This document shows positions 1 through 8,401 of a stretch of 64,000 bases of DNA, piece after piece. The notes under the pieces are model-generated. The model saw only the letters and a list, made by a program, of their open reading frames with translations. It had not been told where the DNA came from and ran no database searches. Position numbers and translations under genes: made by a program. The DNA lies in assembly GCF_046058945.1 (NCBI RefSeq), contig NZ_CP175511.1:496001-560000 (forward strand), written 5' to 3'. This DNA comes from Brochothrix campestris (GTDB lineage: Bacteria; Bacillota; Bacilli; Lactobacillales; Listeriaceae). Within the stretch, counting starts at the first letter, position 1. Every line of letters begins with the position of its first letter.

Positions 1-3000
1 GTACAATTGATATTGCTAATGATTTATTACAAGTACAAGTATTGGGAGAAATGTCAGTTAATTATAAAAATGTTAAATTAAATATTCCAGAAGAGTCATT
101 AATTAACGCTGACTTAGCAGGCACATATCCAATTGCAGTTAAGGCTGGAATTTTGAGTGCAAATGTTATTGATATTTCGCTATTATCAGCATTATCAGAT
201 ACAACGTCAGTTCCTTTAGTTGTTAATGGTACAAAGGTTGTTGTAACACCTCCTGAAGAAGGAGACGCTGATGCCGATGCTGACGCCGATGCGGATGCTG
301 ACGCGGATGCTGACGCTGATGCTGATGCTGACGCCGATGCAGATGCAGATGCCGATGCTGACGCGGATGCCGACGCCGATGCTGATGCCGATGCTGACGC
401 CGATGCTGATGCCGACGCCGATGCTGATGCCGATGCTGACGCTGACGCCGATGCGGATGCCGACGCTGATGCTGACGCCGATGCTGACGCCGATGCTGAC
501 GCCGATGCTGACGCCGATGCTGACGCCGATGCGGATGCCGACGCCGATGCGGATGCAGATGCTGACGCCGATGCCGATGCGGATGCCGATGCTGATGCGG
601 ATGCCGATGCTGACGCCGATGCTGACGCGGATGCAGATGCCGATGCCGATGCTGACGCTGACGCCGATGCGGATGCGGATGCAGATGCTGACGCCGATGC
701 CGATGCCGATGCCGATGCAGATGCCGATGCTGACGCCGATGCTGATGCTGATGCTGATGCAGATGCTGACGCAGATGCGGATGCCGATGCTGATGCGGAT
801 GCCGATGCTGACGCCGATGCTGACGCTGATGCGGATGCCGACGCTGATGCTGACGCCGATGCTGATGCCGATGCTGACGCTGACGCCGATGCCGATGCCG
901 ATGCGGATGCTGATGCTGACGCCGATGCGGATGCGGATGCGGATGCTGACGCTGATGCTGATGCTGATGCAGATGCTGACGCGGATGCCGATGCGGATGC
1001 GGATGCAGATGCCGATGCTGACGCTGATGCAGATGCCGATGCTGACGCCGATGCCGATGCGGATGCGGATGCTGACGCCGATGCGGATGCCGACGCTGAC
1101 GCTGACGCCGATGCTGACGCCGATGCTGACGCCGATGCTGATGCCGACGCCGATGCTGACGCGGATGCTGATGCTGATGCCGATGCGGATGCCGATGCTG
1201 ACGCCGATGCCGATGCAGATGCGGATGCCGACGCCGATGCGGATGCTGACGCGGATGCCGATGCGGATGCCGACGCCGATGCGGATGCCGACGCCGATGC
1301 GGATGCTGACGCGGATGCTGATGCAGATGCCGATGCTGACGCCGATGCTGACGCCGATGCTGACGCCGATGCTGACGCCGATGCAGATGCTGATGCTGAC
1401 GCTGACGCCGATGCAGATGCGGATGCCGATGCTGATGCTGATGCCGATGCTGACGCGGATGCCGATGCCGATGCTGATGCTGATGCCGATGCTGACGCGG
1501 ATGCCGATGCTGATGCTGATGCTGACGCCGATGCTGATGCTGACGCCGATGCGGATGCCGACGCGGACGCTGACGCCGATGCTGACGCCGATGCTGATGC
1601 CGACGCGGATGCCGATGCAGATGCAGATGCTGACGCGGATGCGGATGCGGATGCTGATGCCGACGCCGATGCTGACGCCGATGCAGATGCTGATGCTGAC
1701 GCTGACGCCGATGCAGATGCGGATGCCGACGCCGATGCTGATGCTGATGCGGATGCTGATGCTGATGCCGATGCTGACGCGGATGCCGATGCGGATGCTG
1801 ATGCCGACGCGGATGCCGATGCAGATGCAGATGCTGACGCGGATGCCGATGCGGATGCTGATGCCGACGCCGATGCTGACGCGGATGCCGATGCGGATGC
1901 CGATGCAGATGCCGATGCTGACGCCGATGCCGATGCTGACGCTGACGCCGATGCGGATGCGGATGCCGATGCCGATGCGGATGCCGATGCTGACGCCGAT
2001 GCTGACGCTGATGCTGATGCCGATGCCGATGCAGATGCTGACGCTGACGCTGACGCTGACGCTGACGCTGACGCTGACGCTGATGCTGATGCTGATGCCG
2101 ATGCTGATGCAGATGCTGACGCCGATGCTGACGCGGATGCCGACGCGGATGCTGATGCTGACGCTGATGCTGATGCCGATGCTGATGCAGATGCTGACGC
2201 CGATGCGGATGCCGATGCGGATGCGGATGCCGATGCGGATGCCGATGCTGACGCCGATGCGGATGCCGATGCCGATGCTGATGCGGATGCCGATGCTGAC
2301 GCCGATGCTGACGCTGATGCTGATGCGGATGCTGATGCTGACGCGGATGCTGATGCTGACGCCGATGCCGATGCAGATGCCGATGCAGACGCGGATGCGG
2401 ATGCTGATGCCGATGCGGATGCCGATGCTGATGCTGACGCGGATGCCGATGCGGATGCCGATGCCGATGCCGATGCTGATGCTGATGCTGACGCGGATGC
2501 CGACGCCGATGCTGATGCTGACGCGGATGCGGATGCCGATGCTGATGCTGACGCTGATGCTGATGCCGACGCTGATGCTGACGCCGATGCTGACGCCGAT
2601 GCAGATGCGGATGCTGATGCCGACGCGGATGCCGATGCTGACGCGGATGCTGATGCCGATGCGGATGCCGATGCGGATGCGGATGCAGATGCGGATGCGG
2701 ATGCAGATGCTGATGCTGACGCTGATGCTGATGCTGATGCCGACGCTGATGCTGACGCCGATGCTGACGCCGATGCAGATGCGGATGCGGATGCTGATGC
2801 CGACGCCGATGCTGATGCCGATGCCGATGCCGATGCTGATGCGGATGCCGATGCTGATGCAGATGCCGACGCGGACGCTGACGCCGATGCTGACGCCGAT
2901 GCTGATGCCGATGCTGACGCCGATGCTGACGCTGATGCTGATGCAGATGCTGACGCAGATGCCGATGCTGATGCTGACGCCGATGCTGACGCCGATGCTG

Positions 3001-5342
3001 ACGCGGATGCCGACGCGGATGCCGATGCTGACGCGGATGCGGATGCCGACGCCGATGCTGATGCTGACGCTGATGCTGACGCCGATGCTGATGCTGATGC
3101 GGATGCCGACGCCGATGCTGATGCGGATGCCGATGCAGATGCTGATGCCGACGCGGATGCCGATGCGGATGCTGATGCCGATGCTGACGCGGATGCCGAT
3201 GCTGATGCTGATGCTGATGCTGACGCCGATGCTGATGCTGACGCCGATGCGGATGCCGACGCGGACGCTGACGCCGATGCTGACGCCGACGCGGATGCCG
3301 ATGCAGATGCAGATGCTGACGCGGATGCCGATGCGGATGCTGATGCCGACGCCGATGCGGATGCTGACGCGGATGCCGATGCGGATGCCGATGCAGATGC
3401 CGATGCTGACGCCGATGCTGACGCGGATGCAGATGCCGATGCTGACGCCGATGCCGATGCGGATGCTGACGCCGATGCGGATGCCGACGCGGACGCTGAC
3501 GCGGACGCCGATGCTGACGCTGACGCCGATGCGGATGCCGACGCCGATGCTGACGCGGATGCCGATGCGGATGCCGATGCGGATGCCGATGCTGACGCGG
3601 ATGCAGATGCCGATGCTGACGCTGATGCTGATGCTGACGCGGATGCCGATGCGGATGCGGATGCCGATGCTGACGCTGATGCTGATGCGGATGCCGATGC
3701 TGACGCTGATGCTGATGCTGATGCCGATGCTGATGCAGATGCTGACGCCGATGCTGACGCGGATGCCGACGCGGATGCTGATGCTGACGCTGATGCTGAT
3801 GCCGACGCTGATGCTGATGCAGATGCTGACGCAGATGCCGATGCCGATGCGGATGCGGATGCCGATGCGGATGCCGATGCTGACGCCGATGCGGATGCCG
3901 ATGCGGATGCGGATGCGGATGCCGATGCGGATGCCGATGCTGACGCTGATGCTGATGCGGATGCTGATGCTGATGCGGATGCTGATGCCGATGCTGATGC
4001 GGATGCCGATGCTGACGCGGATGCCGATGCTGACGCTGATGCAGATGCCGATGCTGACGCTGACGCCGATGCGGATGCGGATGCAGATGCCGATGCTGAC
4101 GCCGATGCCGATGCTGACGCTGATGCTGACGCTGATGCCGATGCTGACGCTGATGCTGACGCCGATGCGGATGCGGATGCCGATGCTGACGCCGATGCCG
4201 ATGCTGACGCTGATGCTGATGCGGATGCAGATGCTGATGCCGATGCGGATGCCGACGCCGATGGAGACAGCGATGCAATTTTCCCAGATGCACCAATATC
4301 ATCACCAATTTATGAAAATGAATTAACTCTCCATGGTAAAGGCTTAATTGGGTCTACTGTATATGCTCTTGTAAATGGTCAAATAATTGGATCAAGCAAA
4401 GTAACAGGTAATAGCTTCTTACGGACTATTATTGTTGATAACAATGGTATCTTTACGATCCAATTAACTGAAACATTACCGGCAGGAACAATTATTGAGT
4501 TTTATCAAATTGATGAGGATGGACAAAAAAGTGCATCAACAACAACAAAAGTATTACCATTAAACGATGTACCTAATAATCCAACAGATCCAGTTGAATC
4601 GGACGCCGATGCTGACGCCGATGCTGACGCTGACGCCGATGCTGACGCGGATGCCGATGCTGACGCCGATGCGGATGCGGATGCCGACGCTGACGCCGAT
4701 GCCGATGCTGACGCCGATGCTGACGCGGATGCTGATGCGGATGCGGATGCTGACGCCGATGCTGACGCCGATGCGGATGCCGATGCCGACGCTGATGCTG
4801 ACGCTGACGCTGACGCAGATGCTGACGCCGATGCGGATGCCGATGCGGATGCTGACGCCGATGCGGATGCAGATGCCGATGCCGATGCTGACGCTGATGC
4901 TGACGCCGATGCTGATGCTGACGCCGATGCTGACGCCGATGCTGATGCTGACGCAGATGCTGACGCTGATGCTGATGCTGACGCTGACGCTGACGCTGAT
5001 GCTGACGCTGATGCTGATGCTGACGCCGATGCGGATGCTGACGCTGATGCTGATGCTGACGCCGATGCGGATGCTGACAGTAATACACCTTCACTTGGCC
5101 TCACAGATGATTTTGGAAAGGCTTCATCTACGCCAACAGAGGGAAGTCAGTTTAATACCGATGCTGGTTTGGAAACTGGTACAACGTTTACAACACCAAC
5201 AAGTGCTAACACAAGTAATACTAACGTGTTACCAACAACAGGTGAAGGTACTTCAACTACTCCAGTTGCTGGTTTGATGGCATTATTTGCAGGCTTTACA
5301 GCATTATTGTTCAACCGTCGTAAATCAGGTAAAAAACAATAA
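1..5342 (+). CDS. LPXTG-anchored surface protein with giant Asp-Ala repeat stalk (5' end outside window)
   Basis: Partial gene: the reading frame is open to the left edge, so the first in-frame start (TTG at 42) is unlikely to be the real one and the signal peptide is outside the window. Order seen: about 85 residues of ordinary sequence, an (Asp-Ala) tract of about 666 dipeptides (264-4259), a folded-looking domain of about 113 residues (4263-4601, beta-rich, possibly an Ig-like adhesin module), a second tract of about 79 dipeptides (4602-5078), a Ser/Thr-rich linker, then LPTTG (5229-5243), a hydrophobic segment and a basic tail ending KSGKKQ. This C-terminus is a classical sortase A signal, so the protein is predicted to be covalently attached to peptidoglycan. 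The sortase at 48264 is the obvious partner. By analogy with Ser-Asp stalks, the tract would be an extended, strongly acidic spacer; its ligand is unknown. Confidence 0.9.
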   Translation, partial: TIDIANDLLQVQVLGEMSVNYKNVKLNIPEESLINADLAGTYPIAVKAGILSANVIDISLLSALSDTTSVPLVVNGTKVVVTPPEEGDADADADADADADADADADADADADADADADADADADADADADADADADADADADADADADADADADADADADADADADADADADADADADADADADADADADADADADADADADADADADADADADADADADADADADADADADADADADADADADADADADADADADADADADADADADADADADADADADADADADADADADADADADADADADADADADADADADADADADADADADADADADADADADADADADADADADADADADADADADADADADADADADADADADADADADADADADADADADADADADADADADADADADADADADADADADADADADADADADADADADADADADADADADADADADADADADADADADADADADADADADADADADADADADADADADADADADADADADADADADADADADADADADADADADADADADADADADADADADADADADADADADADADADADADADADADADADADADADADADADADADADADADADADADADADADADADADADADADADADADADADADADADADADADADADADADADADADADADADADADADADADADADADADADADADADADADADADADADADADADADADADADADADADADADADADADADADADADADADADADADADADADADADADADADADADADADADADADADADADADADADADADADADADADADADADADADADADADADADADADADADADADADADADADADADADADADADADADADADADADADADADADADADADADADADADADADADADADADADADADADADADADADADADADADADADADADADADADADADADADADADADADADADADADADADADADADADADADADADADADADADADADADADADADADADADADADADADADADADADADADADADADADADADADADADADADADADADADADADADADADADADADADADADADADADADADADADADADADADADADADADADADADADADADADADADADADADADADADADADADADADADADADADADADADADADADADADADADADADADADADADADADADADADADADADADADADADADADADADADADADADADADADADADADADADADADADADADADADADADADADADADADADADADADADADADADADADADADADADADADADADADADADADADADADADADADADADADADADADADADADADADADADADADADADADADADADADADADADADADADADADADADADADADGDSDAIFPDAPISSPIYENELTLHGKGLIGSTVYALVNGQIIGSSKVTGNSFLRTIIVDNNGIFTIQLTETLPAGTIIEFYQIDEDGQKSASTTTKVLPLNDVPNNPTDPVESDADADADADADADADADADADADADADADADADADADADADADADADADADADADADADADADADADADADADADADADADADADADADADADADADADADADADADADADADADADADADADADADADADADADADADADADADADADADADADADADSNTPSLGLTDDFGKASSTPTEGSQFNTDAGLETGTTFTTPTSANTSNTNVLPTTGEGTSTTPVAGLMALFAGFTALLFNRRKSGKKQ
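264..4259 (+). repeat. Long (Asp-Ala)n coding repeat, about 666 units
   Basis: Uninterrupted six-base periodicity GAY-GCN through 3996 bases. Protein identity is perfect while codons vary at the third positions. Asp is GAT or GAC and Ala uses all four codons. GAC mostly follows GCT or GCC, whereas GCG and GCA are nearly always followed by GAT. The longest perfect hexamer run I noticed is seven GCTGAC units at 2037-2078. Larger duplicated blocks are present inside the tract. Long open frames in other frames and on the minus strand are artefacts of this periodicity. Confidence 0.97.
4602..5078 (+). repeat. Second (Asp-Ala)n coding repeat, about 79 units
   Basis: Same GAY-GCN periodicity and same codon mix as the first tract. 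It is separated from it by the domain at 4263-4601 and followed by a Ser/Thr-rich linker before the sorting signal. It would form the wall-spanning or wall-proximal part of the stalk. Confidence 0.96.
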
Positions 5343-5442
5343 GTTTTTCTACCGACAACTCAGTCAAGTCATCTTGTAGCCAAAGTCACTTGTACTAACG
5401 TTTAAAGTAAAAGTAGTTTAATTCGACTTTGTCTACAATCTG

Positions 5443-5477
5443 GAGCCTATATTGATATAATCAATATAGGCTCTTTT
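5443..5477 (+). terminator. Intrinsic terminator of the LPXTG gene
   Basis: Perfect 13-bp inverted repeat (GAGCCTATATTGA at 5443-5455 and its complement at 5461-5473) around a 5-base loop, followed by TTTT. It directly follows the motif GTCTACAATCTG at 5431-5442, which also precedes the terminator at 8152. Confidence 0.85.
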
Positions 5478-5504
5478 AAATTGTATAAAACAGGGGGATT
5501 CGAT

Positions 5505-7202
5505 ATGCAAACGATGTCAAACTTACAAAAATTCAACGCAGCAATGAATCGTTTTCGAGCAAAAACACGGCTATCTTCTATCAGGGATATGGAAATGCCA
5601 CAGGTGCAAACAGAACAAAAAGCAATTGTCTATCTTTCAATCGGTCAATTGAATCAACGTGCAAAAGTGTTTCATCAAATATCTGATAAATCATATGAGC
5701 ATGCCTTAGAAAAAGTGAGTTCTAAAGCGCTAAAGTGGATAAACAAGTACCAACCGAACCTTGCCTTTCTAAAAGTCGATTTGGTGCATCAAATCGAAGA
5801 GACAACAGTGCCTACTTTGCAAAAAAATATTCAAGCCTTCAAAAAAAATTATTTTCGTAGAGGCCTTTCATTTGATGCCGATTTTTCGCTGTCTTTTTTA
5901 GAACAAGAAGTGGTCGGTAATGCCTTTGTACGAGAAGCAACGAACGGTATTATCGGAATCGATGAAGTGAATATTCGTCATTATTTAAAGACAAATCGCT
6001 ATAAAATTTTTAATTTTAATTTAAGTGCCTACAACAATAAGTCAATCTATTTATTCGATACAATTGGGTATTTTTTTGATTTCACGGAGCAACGTCAATG
6101 GAAAACATTGCAACAAGGTGAATTGACGAATGGTGTTCGTCAAACCTCTAATCTAAAAAAAGAAATTGAGCAAATTGTAAAAAAAGCGACGCATTTTTTA
6201 GCGAAGGAAATTCAACCGTCAGGACAGTTTAATTACGGTTATTTTTCAGCATTTGCGAAACCAATTGGTACATATAATATTCTGCGTCATGCTAGTTCTG
6301 TCTATGCCATGTTAGAAGGTTACGAAGTCTTGAAAACGAAAGACATCTTGATTAAAGCACAGCAAAGTTTAACGTACCTTATGACTGCAATTGTGTTTAA
6401 GGATGTTAACACCGCTTATGTAGTTGATAAAGAAAATAATAATGAAATCAAATTAGGATCAAATGCAACTGCAATTTTAGCGATGACAAAATATGCTGAG
6501 GTTTCAGGCGATAAAAGCTATAATGATACCGCTGAAAAGTTAGCAAATGGCATTATTGCGATGCGCAATGATGAAACGGGTCATTATAATCATGTGTTGC
6601 ATTACCCAGACTTTACAATCAAAGATAAATTCAGAATCATTTATTATGAAGGAGAGGCAGTTTTCGCTCTATTACGACTCTATCAACTAGATGGTAATAA
6701 AAAATGGCTAGATGAGGTTGTATCATATTTTGAAATATTCATTGCCGAGGAGTATTGGAAAGAACACGATCACTGGTTGAGCTATGCAGTGAATGAGTTA
6801 ACCGACTACCTTTCAGAAGATAAATATTATCAATTTGGTCTGAAAAACTGTGCAGATAAGCTATCGTTTATTTATCACCGTGAAACGACATTTGCAACTT
6901 TCTTGGAGTTAACAATGGCAGCCTATAAAATGATTGATAAGATCAAACAAGCAGATAAGGCGTACTTGTTAAATGATTTTGACGAAGAATTATTACGCAA
7001 AACAATTGATAAACGGGCAGAATTTCAACGTGTTGGCTTTATGTATCCCGAAGTAGCGATGTACTTTAAACAACCCGCTTTAGTTTTGAACGGTTTCTTT
7101 ATTCGTCACCAATCATTACGGGTACGAATCGATGATGTTGAACATAACTTATCGGGTTATATTCAGTATCTAACGTATCGATTAGGAGAGAGTATGACAT
7201 AA
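5505..7202 (+). CDS. Uncharacterised protein with predicted alpha/alpha-toroid C-terminal half
   Basis: 565 aa, no signal peptide or membrane segment, so probably cytosolic. I chose ATG 5505 because it follows a CAGGGGG ribosome site by a normal distance; the frame opens slightly earlier at a TTG without such a site. Residues from about 215 on contain YNILRHASSVYAMLEGYE and later YYEGEAVFALLRLYQ, repeated helix pairs of the kind seen in alpha/alpha-toroid proteins (glucuronyl C5-epimerase-like, or glycosidases that hold sugar chains). The N-terminal half is not one I recognise. It stands alone between two terminators, right after the giant surface protein, which invites but does not prove a role in cell-wall polymer or surface-protein modification. 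No specific function is assigned. Confidence 0.75.
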   Translation: MQTMSNLQKFNAAMNRFRAKTRLSSIRDMEMPQVQTEQKAIVYLSIGQLNQRAKVFHQISDKSYEHALEKVSSKALKWINKYQPNLAFLKVDLVHQIEETTVPTLQKNIQAFKKNYFRRGLSFDADFSLSFLEQEVVGNAFVREATNGIIGIDEVNIRHYLKTNRYKIFNFNLSAYNNKSIYLFDTIGYFFDFTEQRQWKTLQQGELTNGVRQTSNLKKEIEQIVKKATHFLAKEIQPSGQFNYGYFSAFAKPIGTYNILRHASSVYAMLEGYEVLKTKDILIKAQQSLTYLMTAIVFKDVNTAYVVDKENNNEIKLGSNATAILAMTKYAEVSGDKSYNDTAEKLANGIIAMRNDETGHYNHVLHYPDFTIKDKFRIIYYEGEAVFALLRLYQLDGNKKWLDEVVSYFEIFIAEEYWKEHDHWLSYAVNELTDYLSEDKYYQFGLKNCADKLSFIYHRETTFATFLELTMAAYKMIDKIKQADKAYLLNDFDEELLRKTIDKRAEFQRVGFMYPEVAMYFKQPALVLNGFFIRHQSLRVRIDDVEHNLSGYIQYLTYRLGESMT

Positions 7203-7206
7203 TAAA

Positions 7207-7246
7207 AAATCGGCAGCCTTATAAACAGCCAAGGCTGCCGATTTAT
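7207..7246 (+). terminator. Intrinsic terminator
   Basis: 14-bp inverted repeat (AAATCGGCAGCCTT at 7207-7220, complement at 7231-7244) with a 10-base loop, just after the stop codon at 7202. Confidence 0.85.
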
Positions 7247-7371
7247 TTATGATAAAAGGTGATGGTGCTACCTTCCTTGAAACTAAATAAAGAAAATTAA
7301 GTGTTGCATGGACTTGTTAGAATGTTTAAAGATAAACCTCTCGATGGAAGTAGCCTTAATAATTTGCTTTT

Positions 7372-7401
7372 TTGAGTTCAACACCGTATTTTTGCTATAC
7401 T
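7372..7401 (+). promoter_or_regulatory. Predicted promoter of gntR
   Basis: TTGAGT (7372-7377), 18-base spacer, TATACT (7396-7401), about 30 bases before the gntR start. Confidence 0.6.
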
Positions 7402-7431
7402 TAATGTAATAAAGTGAAAGTAGGTTGAATA

Positions 7432-8118
7432 ATGACAGAAACAAAAAAAATAACAAGACAACCGCTGGCACAAGTCGTCGCTAGTAATTTGACGAATTTA
7501 ATCCAAGCACAGCAATATATCTCAGGTGATAAATTACCGAATGAGTTTGAATTGGCAGCCGAATTAAATGTCGGTCGTGGCACGATTCGTGAAGCGATTA
7601 AATTATTAGCAGCGCGGAATATTGTTGAAATCCGACGTGGTACAGGGACGTTTGTCTCCGAAACACCGGGATTGTCAGATGATCCGCTCGGTTTAAGTTT
7701 CATTGCCGATAAACAGAAATTGAGTCGCGATTTAATGCAGATGCGTAGTATTATTGAACCTGAAATCGTGCGCTTAGCGGCTGAACATGCTACAACAGCA
7801 GAAGTCGAACAGATGGAACGGTTATGTGAAGAAATTGCGGTCTTAATTCATCAAGATGAAAATCATGAAGAAAAAGACATTGAACTGCATGTAACGATTG
7901 CACGAGCCAGTCAAAATTTAGTTGTCCCATCACTGATTCCGATTATTCAAACGGCAATTTCACTTTTTATCGATTTGACCGATCGGCATTTAAAGGAAGA
8001 AACCATTAAAACACATGCGGCTATCGTAGCAGCCATTAAGGCACACGATGGCGCCGAGGCGAAACGACAAATGAGCTTACATTTACAATATAATAAGACC
8101 GCCCTGAAGATTGAATAA
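7432..8118 (+). CDS. gntR: GntR-family (FadR/FCD type) regulator of gluconate genes
   Basis: 228 aa. An N-terminal winged helix-turn-helix (about residues 12-75, with the typical LPNEFELAAELNVGRGTIREA pattern split over the recognition helix) is followed by an all-helical FCD ligand-binding domain (about 85-215). It lies directly upstream of, and on the same strand as, gluconate kinase and gluconate permease genes but has its own promoter and its own terminator. This fits a repressor relieved by gluconate or a related sugar acid, inferred from context and from known GntR regulators. The effector is not visible from sequence. Confidence 0.85.
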   Translation: MTETKKITRQPLAQVVASNLTNLIQAQQYISGDKLPNEFELAAELNVGRGTIREAIKLLAARNIVEIRRGTGTFVSETPGLSDDPLGLSFIADKQKLSRDLMQMRSIIEPEIVRLAAEHATTAEVEQMERLCEEIAVLIHQDENHEEKDIELHVTIARASQNLVVPSLIPIIQTAISLFIDLTDRHLKEETIKTHAAIVAAIKAHDGAEAKRQMSLHLQYNKTALKIE

Positions 8119-8151
8119 TAAAGCGCTTTTAGACGTTGTCTACAATCTGAA

Positions 8152-8188
8152 AAAATGAGTTGCACTAATTAGTGCAACTCATTTTTTT
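8152..8188 (+). terminator. Intrinsic terminator of gntR
   Basis: Perfect 15+15 palindrome centred near 8168 (left arm AATGAGTTGCACTAA), followed by a run of T. The motif GTCTACAATCTG lies just upstream, ending at 8149. Confidence 0.8.
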
Positions 8189-8301
8189 GATATTGTTCAA
8201 GATTGAAACAATAAGAAGGAAGGTTTTAAGGGCTATTTACGCTTTAAAAGCGAAGATTCTGAAAAATGTGTCAGAATTCGTAACTTTTTATCGCAAAAGC
8301 A

Positions 8302-8330
8302 TTGACATCTAGATGTGTAAGCGTTATCAT
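8302..8330 (+). promoter_or_regulatory. gntKP promoter with overlapping cre site
   Basis: TTGACA (8302-8307), 17-base spacer, TATCAT (8325-8330). The sequence TGTAAGCGTTATCA at 8316-8329 matches the CcpA cre consensus TGWNANCGNTNWCA at every defined position and covers the spacer and most of the -10 box, so CcpA binding should block RNA polymerase when preferred sugars are present. The GntR operator was not identified with confidence; the stretch 8331-8395 is the likely place. Confidence 0.8.
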
Positions 8331-8401
8331 TCAAATATACAAAGACGTATGACGTCCTACAACTAGAACGGTGTAGAACGATTGAATAGAGGGGTGTTAA
8401 C

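Noticed and set aside
42..44. TTG at 42 as the start of the LPXTG gene
   Set aside because: The frame is open to the window edge and such a protein needs a signal peptide that is not present after this codon, so the gene starts outside the window.
223..4326. Long open frames in other frames and on the minus strand across the DA tract (Met/Leu/Thr/Pro-rich and His/Arg/Gln-rich proteins)
   Set aside because: They are forced by the GAY-GCN period, which contains no stop codon in several frames. They have no start context and no complexity.
4505..5277. Open frames opposite or shifted against the second DA tract (Ala-Ser repeat and Met/Leu/Thr-rich)
   Set aside because: Same periodicity artefact as in the first tract.
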